From NCBI RefSeq assembly GCF_016616885.1, contig NZ_CP067102.1:1516501-1580500 (forward strand): a stretch of DNA of 64,000 nucleotides, given 5' to 3'. Shown piece after piece: positions 1-8,687 of the stretch. Below the pieces are notes generated by a model that did no database searches, was not told the origin of the DNA, and saw only the letters and a program-made list of their open reading frames with translations. The position numbers and the translations under genes were made by a program. The number at the start of each line of letters is the position of its first letter. The stretch's first letter is position 1. The DNA comes from Bradyrhizobium diazoefficiens. GTDB taxonomy: Bacteria; Pseudomonadota; Alphaproteobacteria; Rhizobiales; Xanthobacteraceae.

Positions 1-279
1 CCGCCTGGCGGGCGATCGCCGACGATGAGCCGGCTGAGACATCCTCCACCTCGGCGCACCCGGCGAGCGCCCAGCATCGTCAACGCGATCGCAACCCGCG
101 CGAAGGCCATCAGCAGCGTCCATCAGGACGCCCGCGTGGCGGACCGAGCGGGATTCGACAATCCGGGACGATCCCGGCCGCTCAGCCATGGCCGCCCACC
201 TATCAATAGCAGCTGGGGGATTGGTCAGTTTATCGGAAGCGCAAGAAGAATGTCGGCTTCAGCCGTGAACATGCGCTAG

Positions 280-297
280 CAGTCTGCTGAAGAACCC
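280..297 (+). repeat. Left terminal inverted repeat of the IS5 element
   Basis: The first 18 bases match the reverse complement of 1548-1565 at 15 of 18 positions. CTAG lies immediately outside. Confidence 0.85.
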
Positions 298-356
298 GCT
301 CGCCACGGAGAGGGCTTGATGATTCACTTTATCATCCCGATTCGGTGGAGGCGATC

Positions 357-1442
357 ATGCGCGGCAGGTTTACGGATCAGGGCGGCCTGTTTTCGTACAT
401 CGCGCCGGAAAAGCGTGTGCCAGCGAACCATCCGCTGCGGAAGGTCCGGGAACTTGTCCGGGATGTCTTGAATGATTTGAACCGCAGCCTTGGGAGGCTC
501 TACGCCAGCGAGGGACGTCCTTCGATCCCTCCGGAGCAATTGCTGAGCGCCTTGCTGCTGCAGGTGTTCTACGGCATCCGCTCGGAACGCCAGTTGATGG
601 AACAACTGGACTACAATCTTTTGTACCGCTGGTTCGTGGGGCTGTCGCCGGACGATCCGGTCTGGGATCCGACCACCTTCACCAAGAACCGGGAGCGGCT
701 GCAGAACGGCGATGTGTTCACGAAGTTCATGACCTGGCTTCTGAACCATCCGCAGGTCAAGCCGCTGCTGTCGGACGAGCACTTCTCGGTGGACGGGACG
801 CTGATTGAAGCCTGGGCTTCACAGAAGAGTTTTCGTCCCAAGGACGGCTCCGGCGACGATGATGACGGCGCCAACTTCCACGGCCAGAAGCGCAAGAACG
901 ACACCCATGCGAGTACCAGCGACCCGGACAGCAGACTTTATCGCAAGGCGGCCGGACGGGAAGCCAAGCTTTGCTATATGGGCCACGCCACCATGGAGAA
1001 CCGGCATGGGCTGGCGGTGGCCGGCAGGGTCACGCATGCCAATGGCACCGCCGAACGCCGGGCTTCGGAGATCATGCTGAAGGCGAGACGCAAAGCCGCA
1101 GGTCGCCGCATCACGGCCGGTGAGGACAAGGCGTACGATACCGCCGATCATGTCGCCAATCTTCGCGCCATCGGCGTGACGCCGCATGTGACGCAGAACC
1201 AAGCCGTCACCAAAACCGGCAAGACCCGCAACAGCGCCATCGACGAACGAACCACGCGGCATCCGGGATATGGCATGTCGCAATCACGCCGGGCGATGAT
1301 CGAATGCATCTTCGGATGGGGCAAGCAGCACGGCACCATGCGCAAGACCAAATATCGCGGCATCGCGCGCGTCGCCGCCGACTTCCTGCTCAATCTGATC
1401 GCCTACAACCTGATCCGCATTCCCAAACTGCTTGCCGCTTAG
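357..1442 (+). CDS. IS5-family transposase
   Basis: A 361-residue DDE transposase of the IS5 type. The N-terminal part carries the usual domain of unknown function (starting MRGRFTDQGGLF and including the LLSALLLQVFYGIRSERQL stretch). The catalytic core follows, with HFSVDGTLIEAWASQKSF for the first acidic residue, DKAYD for the second and the Y-R-E-like segment MIECIFGWGKQHG for the third. The ATG at 357 was chosen over an in-frame GTG at 345 because family members begin MRGRF. Length is normal and the frame is uninterrupted, so the enzyme is probably active. It can mobilise its own element and near-identical copies elsewhere. Confidence 0.93.
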   Translation: MRGRFTDQGGLFSYIAPEKRVPANHPLRKVRELVRDVLNDLNRSLGRLYASEGRPSIPPEQLLSALLLQVFYGIRSERQLMEQLDYNLLYRWFVGLSPDDPVWDPTTFTKNRERLQNGDVFTKFMTWLLNHPQVKPLLSDEHFSVDGTLIEAWASQKSFRPKDGSGDDDDGANFHGQKRKNDTHASTSDPDSRLYRKAAGREAKLCYMGHATMENRHGLAVAGRVTHANGTAERRASEIMLKARRKAAGRRITAGEDKAYDTADHVANLRAIGVTPHVTQNQAVTKTGKTRNSAIDERTTRHPGYGMSQSRRAMIECIFGWGKQHGTMRKTKYRGIARVAADFLLNLIAYNLIRIPKLLAA

Positions 1443-1547
1443 CCACCCGCGTCAGGGTACACCCAGCACCAGCCTAGGAAATTACAACCAACTCCACCGC
1501 GTCGCCCCCAACAACGACCGGCAAGAACACGAAAACTCTCCATTTCA

Positions 1548-1565
1548 AGGTTTTTCAGCAAACTG
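1548..1565 (-). repeat. Right terminal inverted repeat of the IS5 element
   Basis: Reverse complement of the left end with three mismatches. It is followed directly by the CTAG target duplicate at 1566-1569. Confidence 0.85.
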
Positions 1566-1569
1566 CTAG

Positions 1570-1907
1570 ATCGTGATTTCGTCAGATCAATGATGCGTAG
1601 CACCGTAACCAAAACGACGCGCGAACCCGACTTGAACTACAAGCTCGACCTCATCCCTATTTCGCAGAGAAAGGTATTCTCATGCCCTCAAGGGCATGGC
1701 CTAGCCTCTCGACGATCCTTTCCGAAGTTTCTCGCTTAGTTATCCCGTCGTAAGGACGCGAACGTAGCCACTGCGAACTAGGTGTGTACCCATAAACCCG
1801 GCGGCGTCATGTGACTGTTAACTACGCCGCTTTGCTCCTATAACGACCAAGTTCGTGGGGTAGCGCAGTATGTCGCGATGGGCCAACACCGGGCATTAAG
1901 TTTGGCT
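1570..1907. other. Gene-free stretch right of the IS5 element
   Basis: About 340 bases with no open frame that looks like a protein and no RNA gene or repeat that could be recognised. It is presumably the far side of whatever the IS element entered. Confidence 0.5.
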
Positions 1908-2444
1908 CTATCTTTTATCGTTTGCTCTCTCGATGCCGACGGACCCAAGTGGCTCGACGCTTCGGCCGCTGGTGTGCTGTACAGTCAGTCCGTCACTAAT
2001 CTCGCCGCCAGACTTGATTGCCGCAGATTGAACTCCAAAAAGGCGGTCAAAAACGACACCAATCAATGCGCCAAATGCAGTTTCCGATGCTCCCAGCCAC
2101 ATCTTGAACTCGTTAACCTGATAGCTTGAGAAGAACGCAAATCGCGCAACGATATAAAGCAAGCTCAAACAGAAAATTGCCACCACTAAGTACATCGTTA
2201 GAGCCGCTAGAACGTCCAGGCGTTCGAATGCCCCCGCAGGCGCGGGCGCGGTATTTGCAACCACGTATTTCAAAAACGAGCTGGCATAGATCAGAGTAAC
2301 TGGCGCAACAATCAGGATACTTCCTATTTGATCTCGAAAGTCGGTGAACCGTGTGGCCACCGCTATACACCCGATGGCCACAACATGGGTCATCAGCACC
2401 GACAACCCGCATGCGTAACGGAATGTACGTGCCTGCATTATCAA
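1908..2444 (-). CDS. Unknown membrane protein, four predicted helices
   Basis: A 178-residue protein not recognised as a named family. It has four hydrophobic stretches (about residues 10-30, 40-60, 80-105 and 120-140), the first two strongly hydrophobic, and a polar C-terminal tail of about 35 residues, so it is probably an inner-membrane protein. Its start overlaps the stop of the upstream gene at 2441-3238 (ATGA overlap), so the two are almost certainly one transcription unit with coupled translation. No cofactor or catalytic motif was seen. Confidence 0.6.
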   Translation of the reverse strand: MIMQARTFRYACGLSVLMTHVVAIGCIAVATRFTDFRDQIGSILIVAPVTLIYASSFLKYVVANTAPAPAGAFERLDVLAALTMYLVVAIFCLSLLYIVARFAFFSSYQVNEFKMWLGASETAFGALIGVVFDRLFGVQSAAIKSGGEISDGLTVQHTSGRSVEPLGSVGIERANDKR

Positions 2445-3238
2445 TTCGCCTCGGTGGCTTGTTGTAAAGAAGCAGCTATCGAACTTTTTATTCGGTCTTG
2501 GAGCACGCGAATTTCCGAGTCGTGTTCGAGACCTATGTGCTCGAAGAGGTCACTGCGCTCCGGAAAAAGCTCTGCTGTCGTTCTGACCATGGGCTCAAAG
2601 TCAATGACTGTGATCTGAGGCTCAAGGTTTCGGCTGAAGCCCAGAGCGACGTAAAATCGATGACGCTCGATCCAATGGGGTGATTTTAGCGCGAGTTCCG
2701 AGCTCTTTCCGAGAAGCTCAACCTCGTAGGTGCCAGCTACACTATCAGTGGCAGTTACCAGGTAGCTAACTGACTTGACGTGGTTTGTAACTCTTCCTTC
2801 ACAGCCGTTCTTGCTTGGCTTTTCATCGTATAGACGAAGAAGAGCTTGGCATATGAGGGGCTCAACTCTTAGGTCGCTTCGAAAAAACCGCCTGAGTGCC
2901 TTTGCGTTTGCAATTTGCGGTTCATCTAGCCCACCCGTCACCTCCTCGTCCTCAGTATTGGCCGGAGCCGTTCGAATTCGGCAGTGCTTGTAAATTTTCT
3001 GTAGCTCGTAGAGAGACTTTCCGGTTACATCACACGGATCAGACAAGGGCAGCGAAGTCGGCGGGGCAATTTTGATCGTCGACGGTGGTATCCCACCAGT
3101 CGTCTCACGCGAGATCGGCACGGTGGGATGAGACGGCCCCGGGCCAGGCAAGCTTTTCAGATCAAAATCTGTCGAGAATGATGGACCCACGCTCACACAG
3201 AGAAAGTAAATACCGGCGCCGAAAAATACTCTCCACAT
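2441..3238 (-). CDS. Unknown secreted protein
   Basis: A 265-residue protein with an N-terminal hydrophobic stretch (residues 3-18) followed by a proline- and serine-rich low-complexity segment, which suggests export and a flexible linker. The C-terminal two thirds looks globular, with three cysteines that could pair in the periplasm (contexts LSDPCDV, KHCRI, KNGCEG). Family not recognised. It is the first gene of a two-gene minus-strand unit with the membrane protein at 1908-2444. Codon use appears AT-richer than the conjugation genes, which fits imported cargo. Confidence 0.6.
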   Translation of the reverse strand: MWRVFFGAGIYFLCVSVGPSFSTDFDLKSLPGPGPSHPTVPISRETTGGIPPSTIKIAPPTSLPLSDPCDVTGKSLYELQKIYKHCRIRTAPANTEDEEVTGGLDEPQIANAKALRRFFRSDLRVEPLICQALLRLYDEKPSKNGCEGRVTNHVKSVSYLVTATDSVAGTYEVELLGKSSELALKSPHWIERHRFYVALGFSRNLEPQITVIDFEPMVRTTAELFPERSDLFEHIGLEHDSEIRVLQDRIKSSIAASLQQATEAN

Positions 3239-3477
3239 ATCCTTACGCGCCTCCCGAACCCGAACTCAGGCTGCGATTGCAAGCTAACGACGATCTTAGG
3301 CTTTTCTCGCCCGGTTGCACAGCCTGTTTCGGCCCTTCGTCCGCTCCTAGAGCCGGCGTCCGGTTAGGGTCACTTTCGACGGTTTCAGCGGAGATTGTCG
3401 GCTGGCTGATGTCCGCTTTTACTCCGTAAGGGTCCGACTGGGACCTGCCCAGAGGCGTTGCGTCCGGTCAGCCCCCT

Positions 3478-4255
3478 GTGATTCAAGCTTCGAAACTGGG
3501 GCTCGAATCATGCACTACGAACTCGCCGATGATGAATGGATCGCAAGCCCATGCTGCCGAACAAGCCGCGTGGCGTTCACGGATTAACGACCATCGAGTC
3601 CTCAATGGCATGTTCTGGGTCTTGCGCTCTGGAGCACCTTGGCGTGATCTGCCCGAGATATTTGGTCCGTCCACCACATGCTATAACCGGTTCGTCCGTT
3701 GGCGGCGGGCTGATGTCTGGGGCCGCATCATAGACACACTTGCTGCTGCCCAAGATGCCGCTGTCCAAATGATCGACACCTCGATGGTCCGCGTGCATCA
3801 ACATGGAGCCTACATCACTAGGAATCAGTGCCAATCGATGGGAAGGTCACGCGGCGGCTTGACGAGTAAAATCCACGCGGTGGTCGATAGCAATGGTTTG
3901 CCGGTACGGTTGCCGTTGAACCCCGGCGAAGCCCGAAGTTCGGCTGGCCGGAAAACTGCTCTCTCGCCTGAAGCCCGGGTCAATGCCGCTTGCCGACCGC
4001 GACTATGACGCCGACTGGACAAGAGACCTGGCCATGAAAAAGGGCTCGTGGGCCAACATCCCCCCGAAAAGCAATCACAGCGATCCGATCTGCTTCAGCC
4101 GGTACCTTTATCGCGCTCGCAACCAGGTCGAACGCGTTTTTCAACAGGATCAAACAATGTCGTCGTGTGGCGACGCGCTAGGACAGCTTGCGGGAGACTA
4201 CCTTGCCTTCGTCCAACTCGCATCTATCCGGCTATGGCTGGCCGCGCCGTTATGA
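3478..4255 (+). pseudogene. Decayed IS5-type transposase
   Basis: The sequence encodes a recognisable transposase split over several frames. The expected N-terminus (MHYELADDEW from about 3511), the block NHRVLNG-like to FWVLRSGAPWRDLPE, the central AVQMIDTSMVRVHQHGA with the catalytic aspartate, and the C-terminal RNQVERVF block near 4110 do not lie in one frame. At least two frameshifts and an in-frame stop near 3980 are present, so no functional enzyme can be made. Terminal repeats could not be placed confidently. The element sits between two unrelated unknown operons. Confidence 0.8.
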
Positions 4256-4432
4256 GTCCACGCCCTAACTAATTCGACGAGCTTGGATAACGATTTGAAC
4301 TCCAGTCCAATTTCGTTTGCACAAATGCTTGCGCATCGATGAAGACGTAAGGTGTCACTAAGTTGTCTGCTTCCATCATGGAACCAAGGTCACCTGACAC
4401 CGCCAGTTCAGAAACGTTAGCGTCTCAGGAGG

Positions 4433-5035
4433 CTATAACGTCCCCTTCTCGCGTGAACGCTTCGATGCCTCAAAGTCTCGCCGAAAGATTTTGTTCTCGT
4501 AGATCAAGCGCCACGTTGCGGTGGAGCTATCACTTGCCGTGAGACCAAGTTGAATGAAAAGACTGGAGTTATCGAAATTCGTAAACCACCTCGATTGACC
4601 GCCGCGTATACCCGCAACGAAGTAGCCCGATTGAGCGTATATCGATTCACCAAGCCTGTGAACTTGAGCGCCTTTTCCGTATTTGTCTGACAGTAGACTG
4701 GCTAGCTCGTCGTAGCGAGCCACCGCCGCACTACCTGCCGGGTCTTCGCTGAATGGGCGGCTGGTTATAAGGACACGCCAAAGTTTGTCGTTGAACCCAA
4801 ACGACAATAAGGCTGCGCTTTGGTCGGCCAGCGCCTTTTCCAACTTCGATGCGAGGTAGCTCTTTCCGAAGTCCGTTCCTTCAACTTCTTTGAGTTCTAT
4901 CCCTTTGGCTTGAACCTCAGCAGAGGAACTTCCCCAAACAAGACCGATCGGAGCATCTGTTGCGAGCGACTGTGCGTGCGTAGGCGAGGCGAGGCACGAT
5001 GCTGCGAATGCAATCAGGCCAAGAGCATACTTCAT
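4433..5035 (-). CDS. Unknown exported protein
   Basis: A 200-residue protein with a clear signal peptide: MKYALG start, hydrophobic core, and a likely cleavage after AHA near residue 21. The mature part (APIGLVWGSSSAEVQAKG onwards) resembles small periplasmic proteins in which an alpha-beta domain follows a WG-S-S-EV motif, but no function can be assigned. The start overlaps the stop of the upstream coiled-coil gene by four bases, so the two are probably made together. It lies downstream of the decayed IS5 remnant. Confidence 0.62.
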   Translation of the reverse strand: MKYALGLIAFAASCLASPTHAQSLATDAPIGLVWGSSSAEVQAKGIELKEVEGTDFGKSYLASKLEKALADQSAALLSFGFNDKLWRVLITSRPFSEDPAGSAAVARYDELASLLSDKYGKGAQVHRLGESIYAQSGYFVAGIRGGQSRWFTNFDNSSLFIQLGLTASDSSTATWRLIYENKIFRRDFEASKRSREKGTL

Positions 5036-5628
5036 AGCGCGTCACGATCCTTTACGACTTTGCCCGGTGGTTGAGTAGGCTTGCTCGAATTCTCGGTGAG
5101 AGTCGGAAGCGACATTGGAATTCCATGCTTTGCGGAGTAAAATTTCAATCGGAGTTGAGATACACTCAACTCGTCAGTTTCTGCCTTCAAAAGAGACATC
5201 GCCTGAGCCAGCCCGCCGGAGTACCTCGCGGCCTCAAGCTTAGAGGCGGCAGCCTTCTTCTCTGCCTGCGAGAGCTCTTCAAGGATCATGTTTAGTTCTT
5301 GGTCGGATGCGTCGTGAACCGGCCGACCGTCCAGCCGATAATCCAGCGTGATGCGTTTGACGAAAGAAGCTCGTTTTTGGTCGAGCATGGCCAGCGTATT
5401 TCGCGCGATTGCGAGCCGAATCTCGATTAGAGATCTGAGAAGTCCCGGTCCGTACTTTTCGCTCTCCTCTTGCGTAGTCGATATCTGTGAGCTGAGAGTG
5501 GCCCTGTCTCGATCGATTTCAATGGTTGAGACTTCGGGCTCTTGAAGTACGACCCCAAGGGTCACGCTCAAGGCGACGCTTACGATTGTCAAAATGGCTA
5601 CTAAGAATTTTTGCACTTTCGCCCCCAA
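5032..5628 (-). CDS. Unknown membrane-anchored coiled-coil protein
   Basis: A 198-residue protein with one N-terminal transmembrane helix (about residues 8-28). Long charged alanine- and glutamate-rich segments follow (about 35-75 and 110-165) that should form coiled coils, then a proline-rich tail. The topology suggests a short cytoplasmic end and a rod in the periplasm. It is the first gene of a two-gene unit with the exported protein at 4433-5035 and could be its partner, but that rests on overlap of the genes only. Family not recognised. Confidence 0.6.
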   Translation of the reverse strand: MGAKVQKFLVAILTIVSVALSVTLGVVLQEPEVSTIEIDRDRATLSSQISTTQEESEKYGPGLLRSLIEIRLAIARNTLAMLDQKRASFVKRITLDYRLDGRPVHDASDQELNMILEELSQAEKKAAASKLEAARYSGGLAQAMSLLKAETDELSVSQLRLKFYSAKHGIPMSLPTLTENSSKPTQPPGKVVKDRDAL

Positions 5629-5876
5629 GGCGGCGGATCATTTCGCAACTTATGGAGGTGCACAAGCAAAAAGACAGAAGGCTAGACTTTGGTCGGGCAT
5701 TTCTCTTGCCGCACACGGCGGATTCTTAATTGCAGCGCGACCATTGTACCGAAGCCCGCTAAACACGGGCCGCAACCTCGATTTTACCGATTTTAGTTAC
5801 GTGTTTGACGTAGTTCGATTTGCTTTCGTCGCAAGTGTTTCCCTGCCGATTCGGTACGGGGAAACAACGCAAAGCA

Positions 5877-6005
5877 TTACCGCCAGTCAATGATGGCAAC
5901 CTCGATCTCACGATCGAACGGCGCACTGGCGATCTCGCGCCATTCGTCCGCAGCAGACTCCGACAAGAATGCTCTCAGTCGGATCATGGCCGCTTTTTCC
6001 GCCAT
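5877..6005 (-). pseudogene. Truncated small rhizobial protein fragment
   Basis: A 42-codon minus-strand frame ends in EWREIASAPFDREIEVAII. This resembles the start of a small conserved rhizobial protein (a W-x-P-I-A-x-A-P-F-D-R core followed by L-A-V-I-D). It stops right after that core, so it is probably a broken remnant. The family match is from memory and the length is short. Confidence 0.35.
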
Positions 6006-6199
6006 GATGACGAATGGCGGGTGATGGTAGCGCAAACATGCGTGAGCCGGCTCGAGCTGGTCAAGCGGCGCACGAACCGCCGCACAACCGGTCAGATTGC
6101 GGGTGCCTCCGGATTTATACTTAGGGGAATGACACGAGTTTCGAAACCCGGGGAAGCGGGCAGACTGCCGTCACCGACGATCGAAACCGGAGATCTGCC

Positions 6200-6874
6200 A
6201 TGCTCACCGCCGCAGCCGCCGGGCCCTCAATCCGCGCGCGTCCGGCCGCTGCGGTTCGGTCAAATTCCTTGCCCGGAGGCCCGCTGGGCTTGATCGGCGC
6301 TTCGACGCGCTTTGCGCGCAACGCCGAAATTTACGCCGAAGACGATCCGGCTGAATACCTCTACCAGGTCATCTCCGGGGCGGTGCGAACCTGTCGCACG
6401 CTGGATGACGGCCGTCGCCAGATCGGCAGCTTCTATCTGCCCGGCGATATCTTCGACGTCGAGGCCAGCGAGGTGCATCTTGCCTCCGCGGAAGCGATCA
6501 GGGAGGCGCATGTCGTGGTCGCCGAGCGCAGCGCCGTAATGGCCCAGGCCGAGTACGAAAAGGATGTTGCCAAACAGCTCTGGTCCCTTGCGGTCCGCGA
6601 GCTGCAGCGTATGCACGAGCACTCAATGGTGCTGATGAAGAGCGCGGAAGAACGGGTGGCCGGGTTTCTGTTGGAAATGGCGGGCCGCAACGCTGCCGCT
6701 CCTTCCATCGAACTGCCGATGCCGCGTCAGGACATCGCCGACTATCTCGGCTTGACGATCGAGACGGTGTCGCGGACGCTCAGTCAGCTGGCACTGTCCG
6801 GAACCATCGCGCTGGAAACCTCGCGCTGTATCGTCCTCCGCAACCGCGTGGAGCTGAGCCGGATCAATGCCTGA
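6200..6874 (+). CDS. FixK-type Crp/Fnr transcription regulator
   Basis: A 224-residue Crp/Fnr regulator. The N-terminal half is a cyclic-nucleotide-binding-like beta roll (about residues 30-130, including LYQVISGAVRTCR and IGSFYLPGDIFD). A dimerisation helix follows, then a C-terminal winged helix with the recognition segment LTIETVSRTLSQL, typical of FixK proteins that bind TTGA-N6-TCAA sites. The N-terminal cysteine cluster that holds an iron-sulphur centre in Fnr is absent, so it is FixK-like and not itself an oxygen sensor of the Fnr type. In rhizobia such proteins control microaerobic and symbiotic genes. No convincing FixK site was seen next to it, and its target genes are unknown. Confidence 0.85.
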   Translation: MLTAAAAGPSIRARPAAAVRSNSLPGGPLGLIGASTRFARNAEIYAEDDPAEYLYQVISGAVRTCRTLDDGRRQIGSFYLPGDIFDVEASEVHLASAEAIREAHVVVAERSAVMAQAEYEKDVAKQLWSLAVRELQRMHEHSMVLMKSAEERVAGFLLEMAGRNAAAPSIELPMPRQDIADYLGLTIETVSRTLSQLALSGTIALETSRCIVLRNRVELSRINA

Positions 6875-7334
6875 CAATCGAATCTCCGTCCGCGGTGTTT
6901 GCTACCAGCTCTTTCGCCTTGTTGGGGTTGGCCCTGAGCACCGCGTCGTCAATGGGATCGACGCGGTGAATGGCTCGAAAAGGCGAGATAGTTACCATCT
7001 CAGGCGTGCCGGGGACCTCCGCAATCAGCCCCCTGGACTTTTTGCCGGTCACCCGGCAAATCGAACAGAATAGGGCGCCATCGCGCGCTGGTCATTCGTC
7101 ACTCTCAAGCGCGACGAGATTTAAGATGAATCACCATCGCGGTTTAGATTGTTGTTTGAGGATCGTCTCCGCGCAAACGCATTCCGCGTTTGCCGGGAAG
7201 TCCGCGGCACAGTTTTCCCGATCATGCTCCACGCGCATGACTGCCCGGGCGCTGCGCTCATCTGCCGTCGTAAAAGCGGCTCGAGAATTGGCCCCAATTT
7301 GATCTGCGCAATCTGCGCTGACCACTGAAACCCC
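6875..7334. other. Gene-poor stretch between fixK-like gene and nuclease
   Basis: About 460 bases without a supported gene. The right half holds a palindromic intergenic repeat (7125-7229). A minus-strand frame of 62 residues across 6864-7052 is not convincing. Confidence 0.5.
7125..7229 (+). repeat. Palindromic intergenic repeat, Bradyrhizobium type
   Basis: The block contains a perfect inverted repeat GCAAACGC/GCGTTTGC (7173-7180 with 7186-7193), preceded by the GGTTTAGATTGTTGTTTGAG segment and ended by CCCGATCATGCTC. A related copy with the same GCGCAAACGCA core lies at 8295-8376. This layout matches a dispersed intergenic repeat common in Bradyrhizobium genomes. Confidence 0.6.
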
Positions 7335-7865
7335 ATGATCATGAGCAAGCGCAAAACCCTCATCCTCACGTTCCTGCTCCTGTCCAGGGCGGCCTCGGCT
7401 GCAGATCTTGTCGGACAGGCCAGTGTCATCGATGGTGATACGCTGGACATACATGGAACCCGCATCCGGCTTTGGGGTGTCGACGCGCCGGAAAGCAATC
7501 AGCTGTGCCGGGGTGCTGACAGCAATTTGTATCGCTGCGGCGCCAAGACGGCCAACGAACTCGATATTTTCATCGCCCGACGTCCGGTGAGTTGCACCTC
7601 GGTTTCTGCAGACCAATATGGGCGTACGGTCGCGACATGTGTTGTCGGGGCTGCCGACCTCGGGGAATGGCTGGTCAGCAATGGTCTCGCGCTGGATTGG
7701 CCGCGATATTCCCACGGCCGCTATTCCGCCGCGCAGCGCGATGCGGATCGTTCAGGTCGTGGGATGTGGGCTGGGAGCTATGTGGAGCCCTGGCTGTACC
7801 GCGCATGCATTCGGTCGGGCGGCACGCCGGCAAATTGTTCGGATGACGCTAACGCACATCCTTGA
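7335..7865 (+). CDS. Secreted thermonuclease-family (SNase-like) nuclease
   Basis: A 176-residue protein with a signal peptide (cleavage expected after the ASA-A region near residue 22) and a staphylococcal-nuclease fold. The motif VIDGDTLDIHGTRIRLWGVD carries the calcium-binding aspartates and a catalytic arginine. DAPESNQLC, then DQYGRTVATC with the second arginine region, and GLALDWPRYS follow in family order. It should cleave DNA and RNA outside the cytoplasm. An alternative start at 7341 removes two residues. The gene stands alone between two palindromic repeats. Whether it belongs to the element or to the core genome cannot be told. Confidence 0.88.
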   Translation: MIMSKRKTLILTFLLLSRAASAADLVGQASVIDGDTLDIHGTRIRLWGVDAPESNQLCRGADSNLYRCGAKTANELDIFIARRPVSCTSVSADQYGRTVATCVVGAADLGEWLVSNGLALDWPRYSHGRYSAAQRDADRSGRGMWAGSYVEPWLYRACIRSGGTPANCSDDANAHP

Positions 7866-7922
7866 GTGATCCCGGAGCGAATCAAAGCCCGCGCAGCTTG
7901 GCCGCAAAAATCAACATTGTTG

Positions 7923-8030
7923 GCTAGAGCGTTTTTCGAGCGAAGTGGATGCCGGTTCGCGCCAAGAGAACGGGTCAAAACAACAATCTAGAGCCCCTTC
8001 CGATTCCATCGGACGGGAAATGGCTCTAGC
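7923..8030 (+). repeat. Palindromic intergenic repeat, CTAGAGC type
   Basis: The block begins GCTAGAGCG and ends GCTCTAGC, with an internal TCTAGAGCC-to-GGCTCTAG hairpin (about 7987-8029). The order (GAGCGAAGTGGATGCCGGTTC, then GGTCAAAACAACAATCTAGAG) is that of a dispersed repeat found between genes in Bradyrhizobiaceae and related families. Confidence 0.65.
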
Positions 8031-8095
8031 TGGCGCAAATTGGGCGACTCGGGGTAAGCCTTGTCCTCGATCTCACGGTTGAGCAAAGGACGAAG

Positions 8096-8278
8096 ATGGT
8101 TGCAGCTGCCCGAGAATTGCCAGCTTCAGGATACGCGCTCGAAGTAGATGGCCGCCTCAAGGCCGAATTTGCGACCAAGGATGGGGCCAAGAGCGGTGCG
8201 AAAGAGCTGAAGAAGCGTTTTCCAATGCTTCGGATCAGAATCTATGACGCAGAGACGAAGACTCGCGAGGAGATCTAA
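8096..8278 (+). CDS. Small conserved protein of unknown function
   Basis: A 60-residue basic protein preceded by an AAAGGA ribosome-binding site six bases before the ATG. It contains a G-Y-A-L-E-V-D-G strand pattern and a lysine-rich helix (KSGAKELKKRFP), which suggests a small alpha-beta protein. Similar short proteins occur on rhizobial genomes without known function. No partner gene is adjacent. It lies between two intergenic repeats. Confidence 0.55.
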   Translation: MVAAARELPASGYALEVDGRLKAEFATKDGAKSGAKELKKRFPMLRIRIYDAETKTREEI

Positions 8279-8294
8279 AGCGGGATTGATCAGG

Positions 8295-8376
8295 CCGAAT
8301 CGCCATCACGCTCTTAGTTTTAATTTGAGCATGATCTCTGCGCAAACGCACTTCACGTTTGTCGCGGCGGAAAACC
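8295..8376 (+). repeat. Palindromic intergenic repeat, second copy
   Basis: Related to 7125-7229: both share a segment rich in TTAGTTTTAATTTGAG-like sequence followed by CTCTGCGCAAACGCA and a GTTTG arm. Here the arms are GCAAACGC and CACGTTTGTC, less perfect than in the first copy. Confidence 0.5.
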
Positions 8377-8603
8377 CCACTTTTTTCAAGCCCTGGTTTC
8401 CAGGCGCCTGATCGTTCCATCTGCATGGGATTTTGCCGTGCGTCTCCCTGCGGGACCGGGCTGTCGGCTGCGCTGAAACCCCGACCTTCGGCCGGGTTTT
8501 CACCCATTCGGGCTTCCATCCCTGACGCGAAGGCCGGAGCTCGTCCGAGCTCGCAGCGGCACGCCGCTCCTGCAACAGACACAACGCTTCCGCAACAAAC
8601 ATT

Positions 8604-8676
8604 GAGAGTGAGAGGGCTGGCCGGGTTCGGCCGCGACGGGTTGGAGCTGCGAGAGAGGCTTGCAGCGCCCGTCGCG
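8604..8676 (+). promoter_or_regulatory. Structured 5' leader of the ardC-like gene (radC-motif-like)
   Basis: Starts GAGAGTGAGAGG, then GGCCGGGTTCGGCC, then a hairpin with perfect nine-base arms CGCGACGGG (8632-8640) and CCCGTCGCG (8668-8676) enclosing TTGGAGCTGCGAGAGAGGCT. The same pattern precedes the ParB gene (9693-9741) and, more loosely, the methylase-helicase gene (12001-12057). The placement, upstream of antirestriction, methylase and other DNA-binding genes, is what has been described for the radC RNA motif. The identity is inferred, not tested. Confidence 0.5.
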
Positions 8677-8687
8677 AAAGATCCGCG

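Larger units (their letters stand above)
280..1565 (+). mobile_element. IS5-family insertion sequence, intact
   Basis: A 1,286-bp element with one transposase gene. It is bounded by imperfect inverted repeats (CAGTCTGCTGAAGAACC at the left, the complement of CAGTTTGCTGAAAAACC at the right) and flanked on both sides by CTAG at 276-279 and 1566-1569. That is the four-base target duplication expected of IS5-type transposition. Intact ends, intact gene and identical target repeats indicate a fairly recent insertion. Nothing could be recognised in the sequence it interrupted. Confidence 0.9.

Noticed and set aside
6864..7052. Short minus-strand frame with a GatB-like phrase (DDAVLRANPNKAKELV)
   Set aside because: Too short and degenerate. 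The resemblance is likely chance.
7299..7312. FixK-box-like TTGATCTGCGCAAT upstream of the nuclease gene
   Set aside because: The right half-site does not match TCAA, so evidence is too weak.
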